The notes under the pieces were generated by a model. That model worked only from the letters and a program-made list of their open reading frames with translations, was not told where the DNA came from and searched no databases. Of a stretch of DNA of 64,000 bases, positions 52,197 through 61,065 are shown piece after piece. Source of the DNA: Marivita sp. XM-24bin2 (lineage in GTDB: Bacteria; Pseudomonadota; Alphaproteobacteria; Rhodobacterales; Rhodobacteraceae). Within the stretch, counting starts at the first letter, position 1. Every line of letters begins with the position of its first letter. Location: NCBI GenBank assembly GCA_003149565.1, contig QCWH01000003.1, forward strand, positions 62,001-126,000, read 5' to 3'. The translations under genes were made by a program, and so were the position numbers.

Positions 52197-54025
52197 CAAT
52201 CGGCCCTTTGCAGTTTCTTGTTGCTCACGTACTGCTCATGCGCCGCGCGCACTTCGGCCCGCTCGGACACTTCGGGCACACCGACTTCCCACCATGTGCC
52301 GCCATGCTCGGTCGACGGGTACGGGTCGGTGTCGATCACCACGACATAGGGCACGGTCTGATCGTGCCGCTTGGCCAGCGCCTCTTCCAGTTCGGCAATC
52401 GAGCCGACCTTGACGCTGACCGCGCCCATCGCCTCGGCATGCTTGGCAAAGTCGATGGCGCTGGGGTTGGCGTGCACCGCGTGGTCGAGCAGGTTGTTGA
52501 ACTCCGCCCCGCCGGTGCCCATCTGCAGCCGGTTGATACAGCCGAAGCCGCGGTTGTCGGTGATGACGACGGTGAACGGGATTCCCATCATCGCGGCGGT
52601 CGCCATTTCCGAATTGGCCATCATGTAGGTGCCGTCGCCGGTAAAACAGATCACGTCCGCCTCGGGCTGGGCCATCTTGATGCCCATCGCCCCGGCGATC
52701 TCGTAGCCCATACAGGAAAAGCCGTATTCCATGTGGTAGCTGCCCGGCTTGCCTGCCTTCCAGAGCTTGTGAAGCTCACCCGGCATGGTGCCAGCGGCGC
52801 ACATTACAACCGTGTTTTCGGCGGCGGCGCGTTGGACTGCGCCGATCACCTGCATGTCCGTGGGCAGTTGATTGCCTTCGGGCGCATCGGTGATCGGATC
52901 GACCTTGGCGAACCAGCCCTCTTTGAGCTCAGGGGCTGGTGCGTCAGGCGCATAGCCAGCCAATTCGATGGCAAGCTCGGTCAACCCGGCTTTGGCATCC
53001 GCATGAATCGGCATCGCGCCGTGTTTCATCGCGTCGTAGACCTGCACGTTGAGGCTGATGAGTTTGCGGTTCGGGTTGGCAAAGAGACCCCAAGACCCGG
53101 TGGTGAAGTCCTGAAACCGCGTCCCGACGCCGATCACCACATCCGCCTCGGCGCAGGTGGTATTGGCGGGCTCCCCCCCCGTCACGCCGATGGGGCCAAG
53201 GTTCATCGGATGGTCCCACGGCAGCGAAGACTTGCCGGCCTGTGTTTCGACCACTGGGATGTTGTGCACCTCGGCGAAGGTCTTCAGATCGGCGGTCGCA
53301 TCCGAGTAGTGTACCCCACCCCCTGCGACGATCACCGGACGCTTGGCGTTGCGGATCACATCGACCGCACGGTGCAATTCGTGCGGATCGGGATGGATGC
53401 GGCGGCGGTGCCAGACGCGCGGCTCGAAAAAGCTTTCGGGGTAATCATAAGCCTCGGCCTGCACGTCCTGACAAAAGGCCAGCGTGACCGGGCCACAATC
53501 CGCCGGGTCCGTCATCGTGCGGAACGCGCGCGGCAGCGCGGTCAGAATGTGTTCGGGCCGTGTGATCCGGTCGAAATAGCGGCTCACCGGGCGGAAGCAG
53601 TCGTTTGCACTGACGGTGCCATCACTGAACACTTCGGGCTGTTGGAGCACCGGATCGGGTCCGCGATTGGCAAAGACATCGCCGGGCAGCAACAGGACCG
53701 GCAGGCGATTCACATGAGCGAGCGCGGCAGCGGTGACCATGTTCGTCGCTCCCGGACCGATAGAGGAGGTGACCGCCATCGCGCGAGTGCGACGCAATTG
53801 CTTGGAATAGGCGATCGCGGCATGCGCCATCGTCTGCTCACAATGCCCGCGATAGGTCGGGATCGTGTCGCGCACGGTGTAGAGCGCCTCGCCCAGCCCC
53901 GCGACATTGCCATGGCCGAAAATCGCCCAGCAGCCGGCGATGAAGGTCTCGCCCTCCTCGTTCAGCTGTGCGCTCAGGTAGCGCACAAGCGCCTGTGCGG
54001 CGGTCAGTCTGATGGTTTTGCTCAT
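52196..54025 (-). CDS. iolD: 3D-(3,5/4)-trihydroxycyclohexane-1,2-dione acylhydrolase
   Basis: A 609-residue TPP-dependent hydrolase that opens the cyclitol ring to 5-deoxy-glucuronate. N-terminal TPP/PYR domain ('TAAQALVRYLSAQ', 'TSSIGPGATNMVTAAALAHVNRLP'), central domain ('GGGVHYSDATADLKTFAE'), and C-terminal TPP-binding 'VICFTGDGTYMMANSEMATA' with 'FTVVITDNRGFGCINRLQ'. It overlaps iolC upstream by ATGA and iolE downstream by one base. Confidence 0.95.
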   Translation of the reverse strand: MSKTIRLTAAQALVRYLSAQLNEEGETFIAGCWAIFGHGNVAGLGEALYTVRDTIPTYRGHCEQTMAHAAIAYSKQLRRTRAMAVTSSIGPGATNMVTAAALAHVNRLPVLLLPGDVFANRGPDPVLQQPEVFSDGTVSANDCFRPVSRYFDRITRPEHILTALPRAFRTMTDPADCGPVTLAFCQDVQAEAYDYPESFFEPRVWHRRRIHPDPHELHRAVDVIRNAKRPVIVAGGGVHYSDATADLKTFAEVHNIPVVETQAGKSSLPWDHPMNLGPIGVTGGEPANTTCAEADVVIGVGTRFQDFTTGSWGLFANPNRKLISLNVQVYDAMKHGAMPIHADAKAGLTELAIELAGYAPDAPAPELKEGWFAKVDPITDAPEGNQLPTDMQVIGAVQRAAAENTVVMCAAGTMPGELHKLWKAGKPGSYHMEYGFSCMGYEIAGAMGIKMAQPEADVICFTGDGTYMMANSEMATAAMMGIPFTVVITDNRGFGCINRLQMGTGGAEFNNLLDHAVHANPSAIDFAKHAEAMGAVSVKVGSIAELEEALAKRHDQTVPYVVVIDTDPYPSTEHGGTWWEVGVPEVSERAEVRAAHEQYVSNKKLQRAD

Positions 54026-55935
54026 GCTGCGTCCTCCTTTGCGCCTCTGCGGGCGTCATCCCATATCCGGCAGAGCCGGGAGTAGCGGTCGGCCATCTGC
54101 GCCACCGCGTCTGCATCGTTCATCTCGCCTTGTAGCCAGGCACGGGCTGCGTCCCCAAAGATCGTGCGACCCACGGCAAAGCCTTTGACGAGCGGTTGTT
54201 TCGCCGCCAGTGCAAAGCTGGCCGCGAGGTCGGCTTCCGGTGCGTCGAGGCCCAGCACAACGATCCCGCGCGTGCGGGGGTCGTTGCGGGTGATCGCATT
54301 CACGGCGTTGGCCCAGGCCGCGTCAGACGTGAACGGCTCCAGTTTCCACCAGTCGGGGTAGACGTCTGCGTCGTAGAAAGTCTGGATCAAAGTCGCCGTT
54401 GTGGTGTCATCAACGGGGCCGACCTTGGACGGGATCACTTCAAGCAGGAATTCCAGCCCGTTGCGCCGTGCGGCGGTGAAGAGGCGCTTGACCCGCGCAA
54501 CCTGCATCTTGGCGGTCTTGTCGTCATCGTCCGGGTGGCAGAAGACCAAAAGCTTGACCACGTTTTCGCGCGCCCATTCGCGCAGGCCTCCGAGGTCGTC
54601 GCCCAATTCCAGTTCAAATTCGATCGGTCGCGATCCAGGCAATTCAGTTGGCCGTCCGACCCAGAGACCGGTGCCGCTCGCACGGTGCAGCGCGCTGCGG
54701 CCAATACGGTTGTCGCACAGGATCCCATAACCCCCCTGCCCGTTTGCCACCTTGAGCGCCGCGTCGAGGCAAAGTTCTTTGAACGCCGCGCCCTTCTCGG
54801 GTGTGTAGCCACGCATCTCTTCCAGTTGCGAGCGATGGTCAAAGGCGAAGGTGCGCAGGGTCGACCAGTCGCCCTTGCGGTTCGTGGCCCAATGGACCTG
54901 TTCGAGTTCGGCGTCGTTGCGCAGATCGGGCCGCTTGATGCCCCGGTCGAAGAAAAATTGTAGTTCTTCCCAGCTTGGGTAAGCAGGCGTGCAGCCGTGA
55001 CGGCTGACGGCAAAAGCGCCGCAGGCATTGGCGTATTTGAGCGCGGTGGGCCAGTCCTCTCCGTCAAGCCAGCCTTTCAGCAGGCCGGACATGAACCCGT
55101 CGCCCGCGCCCAAGACGTTGAACACTTCGATGGGAAAGCCCGGCCCGGCCTGGCCGTCGTCGAGAGAGTTGGGGATCTCGCCCTCGAACGCCACCGCCCC
55201 TTCGGCCCCGCGCTTGCAAACCAGCGTCGCATCCGACACCGCCCTTACGTTGCGCAGCGCCTCAATCGTATCTGTACTGCCGCCCGCGATGTGGAACTCT
55301 TCCTCGGTTCCGACGATCAGGTCGAAATAGTGCAGCGTCGATTGCAGTTTGGCGGTGACAGCCGCGCTTTCGACAAAGCGGCTTTCCCCGTCGCCATGCC
55401 CCGCCACACCCCAAAGGTTTGGGCGGTAGTCGATGTCGAGCGCGGTCTTCATGCCCGCATCCCGCGCGATCTGAAGCGCCTTCAGCGTGGCGGCCTCAAC
55501 CCGGGGATGGCTGAGATGCGTACCGGTGGCGACCACGGCCCGCGCCCGTCGGATGAACTCTGGGTCGATGTCCTCGACCGTCAGCCCCATGTCGGCGCAG
55601 TTCTCGCGATAGAAAATCAGCGGGAACTGCTCTTGATCGCGGATGCCCAGCAGCACCAGCGCAGTCAGACGGTCGGGGTCGGTCTTGACCCCGGTCGTGT
55701 CCACGCCCTCTTTCTGCAACTGCTCGCGGATGAAGCGACCCATATGCTCATCGCCCACCCCCGTGATCACCGCAGAGCGCAGCCCAAGCCGCGCCGTTCC
55801 GCAGGCGATGTTCGTCGGAGAGCCGCCGATATACTTGTCGAACGACCCCATATCCTCAAGACGGCCGCCTACCTGAGCCCCGTAAAGGTCCACAGATGAT
55901 CGGCCAATGGTGATGAGGTCCAGTGTCTTGGTCAT
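54022..55935 (-). CDS. iolC: 5-Dehydro-2-deoxygluconokinase fused to a DUF2090 aldolase-like domain
   Basis: A 637-residue fusion. Residues about 1-320 are a PfkB kinase ('LDLITIGRSSVDLYGAQVGG', 'KYIGGSPTNIACGTARLG', catalytic 'VFNVLGAGDGFMSGLLKGW'). Residues about 330-637 are DUF2090 ('ILCDNRIGRSALHRASGTGLWVGRP', 'FLLEVIPSKVG', 'GIVVLGLDAPEADL'), an aldolase-fold domain often found where a separate iolJ is missing. The protein would phosphorylate 5-dehydro-2-deoxygluconate and possibly cleave the product to DHAP and malonate semialdehyde. No iolJ or iolA is in the window. Confidence 0.93.
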   Translation of the reverse strand: MTKTLDLITIGRSSVDLYGAQVGGRLEDMGSFDKYIGGSPTNIACGTARLGLRSAVITGVGDEHMGRFIREQLQKEGVDTTGVKTDPDRLTALVLLGIRDQEQFPLIFYRENCADMGLTVEDIDPEFIRRARAVVATGTHLSHPRVEAATLKALQIARDAGMKTALDIDYRPNLWGVAGHGDGESRFVESAAVTAKLQSTLHYFDLIVGTEEEFHIAGGSTDTIEALRNVRAVSDATLVCKRGAEGAVAFEGEIPNSLDDGQAGPGFPIEVFNVLGAGDGFMSGLLKGWLDGEDWPTALKYANACGAFAVSRHGCTPAYPSWEELQFFFDRGIKRPDLRNDAELEQVHWATNRKGDWSTLRTFAFDHRSQLEEMRGYTPEKGAAFKELCLDAALKVANGQGGYGILCDNRIGRSALHRASGTGLWVGRPTELPGSRPIEFELELGDDLGGLREWARENVVKLLVFCHPDDDDKTAKMQVARVKRLFTAARRNGLEFLLEVIPSKVGPVDDTTTATLIQTFYDADVYPDWWKLEPFTSDAAWANAVNAITRNDPRTRGIVVLGLDAPEADLAASFALAAKQPLVKGFAVGRTIFGDAARAWLQGEMNDADAVAQMADRYSRLCRIWDDARRGAKEDAA

Positions 55936-55938
55936 GGC

Positions 55939-56943
55939 TCAGTCCGTGATCTCTGAAAGGTTGACCGCGCGGCCTTCCCTGACCGACAGCACTGCCGCGT
56001 CAGCCAGCGCGAGCGCCATCAGTCCGTCCTGCCCGGTGGTGGGGGTTGGTGCGCCATCGGCGACCGAGGCGACAAAGGCCGCGATTTCGTTTTCGTAAGC
56101 CGCAACGTAACGGGTCATGAAGAAGTTGAGCAGTGGCGGCGTGGCGAAGCCATTGCCATTGGCCAGTTCGATATTGGCCTCGGCCATGTTTTTCGCGCTG
56201 ACCATACCTTCGGAACCGAGCACCTCGATCCGCTGATCATAACCGTAGGTCGCGCGGCGGGAATTGGTGATGATCGCCTGTTTGCCGGACGCCGTGCGCA
56301 GCATCACATTGACGCTATCGAAATCGCCAGCCTCGCCGATCTTGGCATCGGTCAGGACCGAGGCCTGCGCCATCACGGTTTCGACCTCTTCGCCCAAGAG
56401 CCAGCGGGCCATGTCGAAATCATGGATCGTCATGTCACGGAAGATGCCACCCGACACCTTGATGTAATCGACAGGCGGTGCGCCGGGATCGCGCGAGGTG
56501 ATCGTGACCATCTCGACATCGCCGATGCGACCTGCGTCAATCGCGGCCTTGACCGCCATGAAGTCGGGATCGAACCGGCGGTTGAAGCCGACCATCAGCG
56601 TAGCGCCTTCTGCCGCGACGGTGGCAAGGCAGTTCTGCACCCGCTTCAAACTCAGATCAACGGGTTTTTCGCAGAACATCGCCTTGCCCACCTTGGCGAA
56701 CTGCTCGATCAGGTCCGCATGGGTGTTGGTCGGGGTGCAGATCAACACCGCATCCACGTCATCGGACGCCGCAATCTCGTCGATTCTGCGGATGTCGCAG
56801 CCGTAGCGTTCGGCCACCGATGTGGCCGCCTCGGCCATGGGATCAGCTATGGCGACAAGCGATGCACCTGAGGTGGCGGTAACAGCCTTGGCATGGACTT
56901 GGCCGATACGGCCTGCGCCAAGGATCGCAAATCTGACAGTCAT
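55939..56943 (-). CDS. iolG: Inositol 2-dehydrogenase
   Basis: A 334-residue Gfo/Idh/MocA oxidoreductase that oxidises myo-inositol to scyllo-inosose with NAD. Rossmann motif 'FAILGAGRIGQVHAKAV', 'LICTPTNTHADLIEQFA', catalytic Lys in 'AMFCEKPVDLSL', and the substrate motif 'DMTIHDFDMARWLLGEE'. Only 3 bases separate it from iolC. It follows the importer genes in the same direction. Confidence 0.92.
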   Translation of the reverse strand: MTVRFAILGAGRIGQVHAKAVTATSGASLVAIADPMAEAATSVAERYGCDIRRIDEIAASDDVDAVLICTPTNTHADLIEQFAKVGKAMFCEKPVDLSLKRVQNCLATVAAEGATLMVGFNRRFDPDFMAVKAAIDAGRIGDVEMVTITSRDPGAPPVDYIKVSGGIFRDMTIHDFDMARWLLGEEVETVMAQASVLTDAKIGEAGDFDSVNVMLRTASGKQAIITNSRRATYGYDQRIEVLGSEGMVSAKNMAEANIELANGNGFATPPLLNFFMTRYVAAYENEIAAFVASVADGAPTPTTGQDGLMALALADAAVLSVREGRAVNLSEITD

Positions 56944-57045
56944 GGGTCTTCCTTTATCCTCCCAAAGCCTTTCGCTTGGGACGTTCTTGTTCTAATTGCA
57001 CCAGCACTTCGGCCACATGCCTCGAGGCGGCATCCGGCAGGTTTT

Positions 57046-57075
57046 GGGCGTGCCAGACTTACGCGCGGCACGCCC
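57046..57075 (-). other. Hairpin between the importer ATPase gene and iolG
   Basis: GGGCGTGCC and GGCACGCCC form a 9-bp stem around 12 bases in the 165-base gap. It may partly separate importer and catabolic parts of the operon by termination or RNA processing; no T-run follows. Confidence 0.5.
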
Positions 57076-57108
57076 GCACATCAAAGCCCCTTCGGCGTGG
57101 CCGCACGG

Positions 57109-57888
57109 TCAAAGCGCTTCGGCCACCTCGTATTCCGGCTGCGTCTTAGCGCCGGTGATATAGGCCACCACATCCTGCCCGTCGGTCTCTTCCTTGCGGA
57201 GGTTCGCGCAGATGCGACCCCTGCGGAATACGACGATCCGGTCCACCAGATCCATCACCTGCCGCATGTTGTGGCTGATGAGGATCAGCGGTTCACCCTG
57301 TTCTTTCAGGGTGCGGATGATGTTTTCCACCTGTGCGGTTTCCTGAACCCCCAAGGCCGCCGTCGGTTCGTCCATAATGGTCAGCTTGGAATGGAAGGTC
57401 GCCGTTCTGGCAATCGCCACACATTGGCGCTGACCGCCGGACATGTTCTGTATCGTGTTGCGGATGTTGGGGATCTTCACCGCCGTCTTTTCCAGCGCGG
57501 CAATCGTGTCATTGCGCATCGCCGTGTAGTCAAGAAACCTGAACGGACCCAGCCAATCGAACTTGGTCTTTTCACGCCCCAGAAACAGGTTGTCCGACAC
57601 GTCCAGATCATCGGCCAGAGCAAGGTTCTGAAACACCGCTTCGATCCCGGCCTCGCGGGCGTCCAGCGGCCCGGCGAACTGCACCGGTTTGCCGTCGAAA
57701 TGGATCTCTCCGCGTGTGGGCTGCTCCACCCCGGTGATCTGGCGCACGAAGGTCGATTTGCCAGCCCCGTTGTCGCCCATGATGGCCACGTGTTCGCCCT
57801 TGCGCAGGGTGAAATTCGCGTCCTGCAGAGCGTGCACACCGCCGTAATGCTTGGTCAGCTTGCGGGTTTCAAGGATGATATCTGACAT
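57109..57888 (-). CDS. Inositol-type ABC importer, single-domain ATP-binding protein (FrcA-like)
   Basis: A 259-residue ATPase with one nucleotide-binding domain: 'GDNGAGKST', 'MSGGQRQCVAIARTA' and 'LTIMDEPTAALGVQE'. It is half the length of RbsA-type proteins and resembles FrcA of fructose/ribose importers, which works as a homodimer. The ATG at 57888 lies 11 bases after the permease stop; longer in-frame readings run back through the permease gene and are artefacts. By location it powers myo-inositol uptake. Confidence 0.9.
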   Translation of the reverse strand: MSDIILETRKLTKHYGGVHALQDANFTLRKGEHVAIMGDNGAGKSTFVRQITGVEQPTRGEIHFDGKPVQFAGPLDAREAGIEAVFQNLALADDLDVSDNLFLGREKTKFDWLGPFRFLDYTAMRNDTIAALEKTAVKIPNIRNTIQNMSGGQRQCVAIARTATFHSKLTIMDEPTAALGVQETAQVENIIRTLKEQGEPLILISHNMRQVMDLVDRIVVFRRGRICANLRKEETDGQDVVAYITGAKTQPEYEVAEAL

Positions 57889-57899
57889 GGGTCTTCTCC

Positions 57900-58982
57900 C
57901 TATACCCGCATGCTGGCGCGTTGTTGCCGCCATTTGTCGAGCACCACAGCGCCGATGATGATCGCGCCCATGGCCATGATCTGAAAATACGCGTCGAGCT
58001 TCACATAGGTGAACCCTGACTGGATCACGCCGAACACCATAGCGCCCAGAACCGTGCCAATGATGGACCCGCGTCCCCCGGTGAGGCTGACCCCGCCGAT
58101 GACCGCCATGGCAATGGCATAGAGCTCGTAGAAAAGGCCCATCCCAGATTGCGCCGTCAGGTTCTTGGAGCTGAGAACGATGGCCGCAAAGGCCGCCAGC
58201 ATAGACGCGATCATGTAGACCATGACCTTGTGCCGCTTGACGTTGATCCCCGACATGCGCGCCGCGTCTTCGTTGGAGCCGATGGCATAGGTGTGCTTGC
58301 CATAGACCGTGTAGCGCAGCAGAACGTGGCACAGGATCGCCAGCAGCACGAACCAGACCACCGGCATCATGCCCGCGCCCAATGCAGCATAGCTTTCGGT
58401 CGGGAAGGAGACCGGCTGGCCCCGTGTCCACCACTGCGCGATGCCGCGGCAAATCAGGAACATGCCAAGCGTTGCGATGAAGGGCGGGATGCGGCTGAAG
58501 GCAATCAGACTGCCGTTGATCGCGCCGATGAAAGCGCCAAAGGCGAGGCCGATCATGATCGGAATGAGAACCGGCAGATCGAACGCCCAAGGGCCGAACA
58601 CCGCCTTGGGGTTGGGATTGCCGTTGACCAGCTCGGTCTGGGCAAAGGACATCACGATCATCGCGGTCGCGGCCACCAAAGGCCCCGACGACAGGTCGAT
58701 CCCGCCAGAGATGATCACCTGCGTCACACCCAGCGAGATGATCCCGATGATCGCCACCTGCAGAATGATGATTTTCAACCGCGCTTCGTTGAAAATGGAA
58801 TCGAAGCGGTCGTTCGTGTCGAACAGGAAACTCTGGCCGTTCATGTAGGGCAATACCTGCCCCAACAATTCAAAGATCGCCACGATGATCACAAGCGCGA
58901 TGAAAATGTTGAATTCGTTGGGCCAGCTGCGCTTGGAACTGTCGTATTTCAGCCCGCCTGTCCCTTGCGTGGTCTCCGCCAT
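57900..58982 (-). CDS. Inositol-type ABC importer permease (FrcC-like)
   Basis: A 360-residue permease with about ten membrane helices. Family blocks: 'ISLGVTQVIISGGIDLSSGPLVAATAMI', 'GAINGSLIAFSRIPPFIATLGMFLICRG' and 'VIGGVSLTGGRGSIIGTVLGAMVFGV'. The ATG at 58982 has AGGAG 8 bases upstream; a GTG at 58991 overlaps that site. It carries a longer polar N-terminus than RbsC, as in FrcC. Confidence 0.9.
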   Translation of the reverse strand: MAETTQGTGGLKYDSSKRSWPNEFNIFIALVIIVAIFELLGQVLPYMNGQSFLFDTNDRFDSIFNEARLKIIILQVAIIGIISLGVTQVIISGGIDLSSGPLVAATAMIVMSFAQTELVNGNPNPKAVFGPWAFDLPVLIPIMIGLAFGAFIGAINGSLIAFSRIPPFIATLGMFLICRGIAQWWTRGQPVSFPTESYAALGAGMMPVVWFVLLAILCHVLLRYTVYGKHTYAIGSNEDAARMSGINVKRHKVMVYMIASMLAAFAAIVLSSKNLTAQSGMGLFYELYAIAMAVIGGVSLTGGRGSIIGTVLGAMVFGVIQSGFTYVKLDAYFQIMAMGAIIIGAVVLDKWRQQRASMRV

Positions 58983-59039
58983 GGATGGCACTCCTGATGG
59001 ATTTTCTCTGCGCCCAAATCGGGCTTTTCAATTTAGGTG

Positions 59040-59064
59040 GACAGGGCGCCGGATGCGCCCTGTC
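59040..59064 (-). other. Intercistronic hairpin after the binding-protein gene
   Basis: GACAGGGCGC-CGGAT-GCGCCCTGTC, a 10-bp stem 19 bases after the stop codon and before the permease gene. The strongest member of the set of such hairpins in this window. Confidence 0.68.
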
Positions 59065-59083
59065 GTGTCGCTAAGTCAGCACA

Positions 59084-60028
59084 TCAGTTTTTGTTGAGGA
59101 ACTCGTCGACATTCGCCGGTGTCACCAGCTTGAAGGGGATGTAGACCTTCTGGTCGACGGCCTCACCACGGGCCAGCGCGAGCGCCGCATCAACCGAGCC
59201 TTCACCCTGACCAAACGCGTCCTGGAACACGGTTGCGTCCAGATCACCGGCCTGCATCGAAACAAGCGCGTCCTGCGTAGCGTCGACACCGACCACAACC
59301 ACGTCTTCCATCGAGATGCCGGAGGCTTTCATCGCCTGGATCGCACCGATGGCCATTTCGTCATTGTTGGCGAAGACGACCTGGAATTCTTCACCCGAGG
59401 ACAGCCAGTTGGTCATCAGATCCTGTGCTTCGTCGCGCGACCAGTTGGCGGTCTGACGGTCGATGATCGAGATGAAGTTGCACATGTCGATTCCGATGAT
59501 GTCGTCCACGTCCTTGGTCCGCTGAACGGCTGCCTGGTTCGACAGCTGACCCATCATCAGGTATCCCTTGGCACCGCCCGCATAGCCCATGCCGCGCAGA
59601 AGTTTGCAGGCCTCGAACGCGGCCAAGGTGCCGGATTCGATCTCGTTCGACGCCACAAAGGCCTGATTGTCGGGCAGGTTGTCCACGTTGATCGGCTGGC
59701 GGTTGACATAAACCAGCGGAATTCCGGCACTCGCAGCCGCCTGCGTCATCGCGTCGGTTGCCGATGTGTCAACCGCGTTCACGATGATTGCATCGACGCC
59801 GGACGCGATAAAATTGTTGATCTGGTCAAGCTGCTTGGCCACATCGTCCTGTGCGTCTTCGACCTGCAGTTCCACACCGTCAATGCTCGCCGCGTAATCC
59901 ACCATCCCGTTGCGCATCACGGTCAGGAAGTTGTCATCGAACCGCGCAATCGACGCACCGATGGTTTCGGCCATGGCAGTCGTCGACATGAGGGCGGCAA
60001 GGCCCGCGGCAATAAGGGTTTTTTTCAT
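59084..60028 (-). CDS. Inositol-type ABC importer, periplasmic binding protein
   Basis: A 314-residue RbsB-type binding protein. Signal peptide about 1-20 ('MKKTLIAAGLAALMSTTAMA'), mature start 'ETIGASIARFDDNFLTVMRNGMVDY', which matches known inositol-binding proteins of rhizobia and Caulobacter in style, then 'DAIIVNAVDTSATDAMTQAA' and 'FANNDEMAIGAIQAMKASG'. The start at 60028 has GGAGG upstream and begins the signal peptide; the longer frame has no signal. Substrate by context: myo-inositol or a derivative. Confidence 0.9.
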   Translation of the reverse strand: MKKTLIAAGLAALMSTTAMAETIGASIARFDDNFLTVMRNGMVDYAASIDGVELQVEDAQDDVAKQLDQINNFIASGVDAIIVNAVDTSATDAMTQAAASAGIPLVYVNRQPINVDNLPDNQAFVASNEIESGTLAAFEACKLLRGMGYAGGAKGYLMMGQLSNQAAVQRTKDVDDIIGIDMCNFISIIDRQTANWSRDEAQDLMTNWLSSGEEFQVVFANNDEMAIGAIQAMKASGISMEDVVVVGVDATQDALVSMQAGDLDATVFQDAFGQGEGSVDAALALARGEAVDQKVYIPFKLVTPANVDEFLNKN

Positions 60029-60078
60029 CTGTTTGGTTCCTCCCAAAATTGGTGCCGGCACACCGTGTTTACACCGGA

Positions 60079-60092
60079 GCCCCATTCGGGGC
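60079..60092 (-). other. Small hairpin upstream of the binding-protein gene
   Basis: GCCCC-ATTC-GGGGC in the 77-base gap after the IolI-like gene. A short stem of uncertain role. Confidence 0.3.
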
Positions 60093-60105
60093 GGTTTGCC
60101 TTCAC

Positions 60106-60921
60106 TCAGGCGGCTTCCGCCGCAAGCTGCGAAGAAATAAACTCGAATGAGTTGCGGATGGCGCGTTCCGGGTCGCTCAGAGCGTGGGTGAGCGGCGAGA
60201 AACACTCGTATGAAATCGGCCCGTCATAGCCCGCATCCAGCAACGCACGGATCTGGGCGATATTGCCAAGACGGTCCTTTTCACCCACCAGTACGCGATG
60301 CTCATCTTCCATCTCGTCGATACCAAGTGCCGGCTCCACAACTCCCGAGATGTGAACGATCCCGGTTTGCGCCGCGTAGATTGGCCCACCGCCGGCGAGC
60401 GTGTGATGGAACGTGTCATGCACAATCTTGAAGACATGCGATGCGTTGAGCGCATCGATGGTTTCGACAGCGTCCTGCTTCGATCTCAATGACGAGCGTG
60501 GAAAGCCGAGCGGCTCCACAAGCGCAACGAGGTCCGCGTCTTCAAGCATCGGGCGTATGTTCTTCAGCGCGATCCGCAAGTTTGCATGGCGTTCGCCGTT
60601 GCCGGTTTCCTTACCGTCATTGCGCGGGATCAGACTGATCGTTTCCGCACCGCTGGCCTGTGCCGTAGCAATAAGCGCACGAACTTCGTCGTGAATGGCC
60701 TTCGACCAACTGTTGAAAGGGTAGACTTGGCTGAGCCCCACAAGCCGCAGACCCGCGTCACGTGCCATCTTGCCCGCCGTGTCCGGCGCAATCCCATCAA
60801 ACAATGCACGGTCTAGATCGTTGCGCACTTCGACACCAACACAATCCAGCGCCGATGCAAGCGCCAGAAACGCGGCATAATCCAACTGCGGAACCGTCAT
60901 GTGATTGAGCGCGCGCTTCAT
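60106..60921 (-). CDS. Sugar isomerase/epimerase TIM barrel, IolI-like
   Basis: A 271-residue protein of the AP-endonuclease-2 TIM-barrel class. It starts 'MKRALNHMTVPQLDYAAFLALA', with metal-site residues in 'LVALVEPLGFPRSSLRS', 'HVFKIVHDTFHHTLAGGGP' and 'GIVHISGVVE', ending in 'GPISYECFSP'. I chose the ATG at 60921 because family members begin at this motif; an ATG at 60996 would add 25 unusual residues. As first gene of the inositol operon it could be the inosose isomerase (IolI/IolO type) that lets D-chiro- or other inositols enter the pathway (inferred). Confidence 0.82.
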   Translation of the reverse strand: MKRALNHMTVPQLDYAAFLALASALDCVGVEVRNDLDRALFDGIAPDTAGKMARDAGLRLVGLSQVYPFNSWSKAIHDEVRALIATAQASGAETISLIPRNDGKETGNGERHANLRIALKNIRPMLEDADLVALVEPLGFPRSSLRSKQDAVETIDALNASHVFKIVHDTFHHTLAGGGPIYAAQTGIVHISGVVEPALGIDEMEDEHRVLVGEKDRLGNIAQIRALLDAGYDGPISYECFSPLTHALSDPERAIRNSFEFISSQLAAEAA

Positions 60922-61014
60922 CCCGATCACATCCTCCCAAATGCTTCCGCTGCCGTAACGCCGCGTTAGCTGGGACAAGATCAGTGATTCCGTCAATCAG
61001 TCGATAGGCAGTTT

Positions 61015-61030
61015 ACATCATACATGATGT
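61015..61030. promoter_or_regulatory. LacI-type operator of the inositol operon
   Basis: ACATCAT-AC-ATGATGT, a perfect 16-bp palindrome about 95 bases upstream of the first gene of the inositol operon. A near copy (CATCAT-AG-ATGATG) occurs at the promoter of the adjacent LacI gene, so both are probably bound by that regulator. Confidence 0.7.
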
Positions 61031-61047
61031 CTTTCTGCGGCCGCAAA

Positions 61048-61065
61048 ATGATGCTTTTTCATCAT
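61048..61065 (-). terminator. Terminator of the LacI gene
   Basis: On the minus strand ATGATG-AAAAAG-CATCAT is followed by TTTT, directly at the stop codon of the LacI gene. Short stem, but with a T-run. The arms use the same hexamers as the operator in reversed order. Confidence 0.5.

Noticed and set aside
52208..54085. A 625-codon open frame on the plus strand
   Set aside because: It lies entirely opposite iolD, whose motifs are unmistakable. Antisense frames stay open by chance in GC-rich DNA.
57889..58590. Long N-terminal extension of the single-domain ABC ATPase
   Set aside because: The extension is an out-of-frame reading of the permease gene. The ATG at 57888 gives a normal FrcA-type length.
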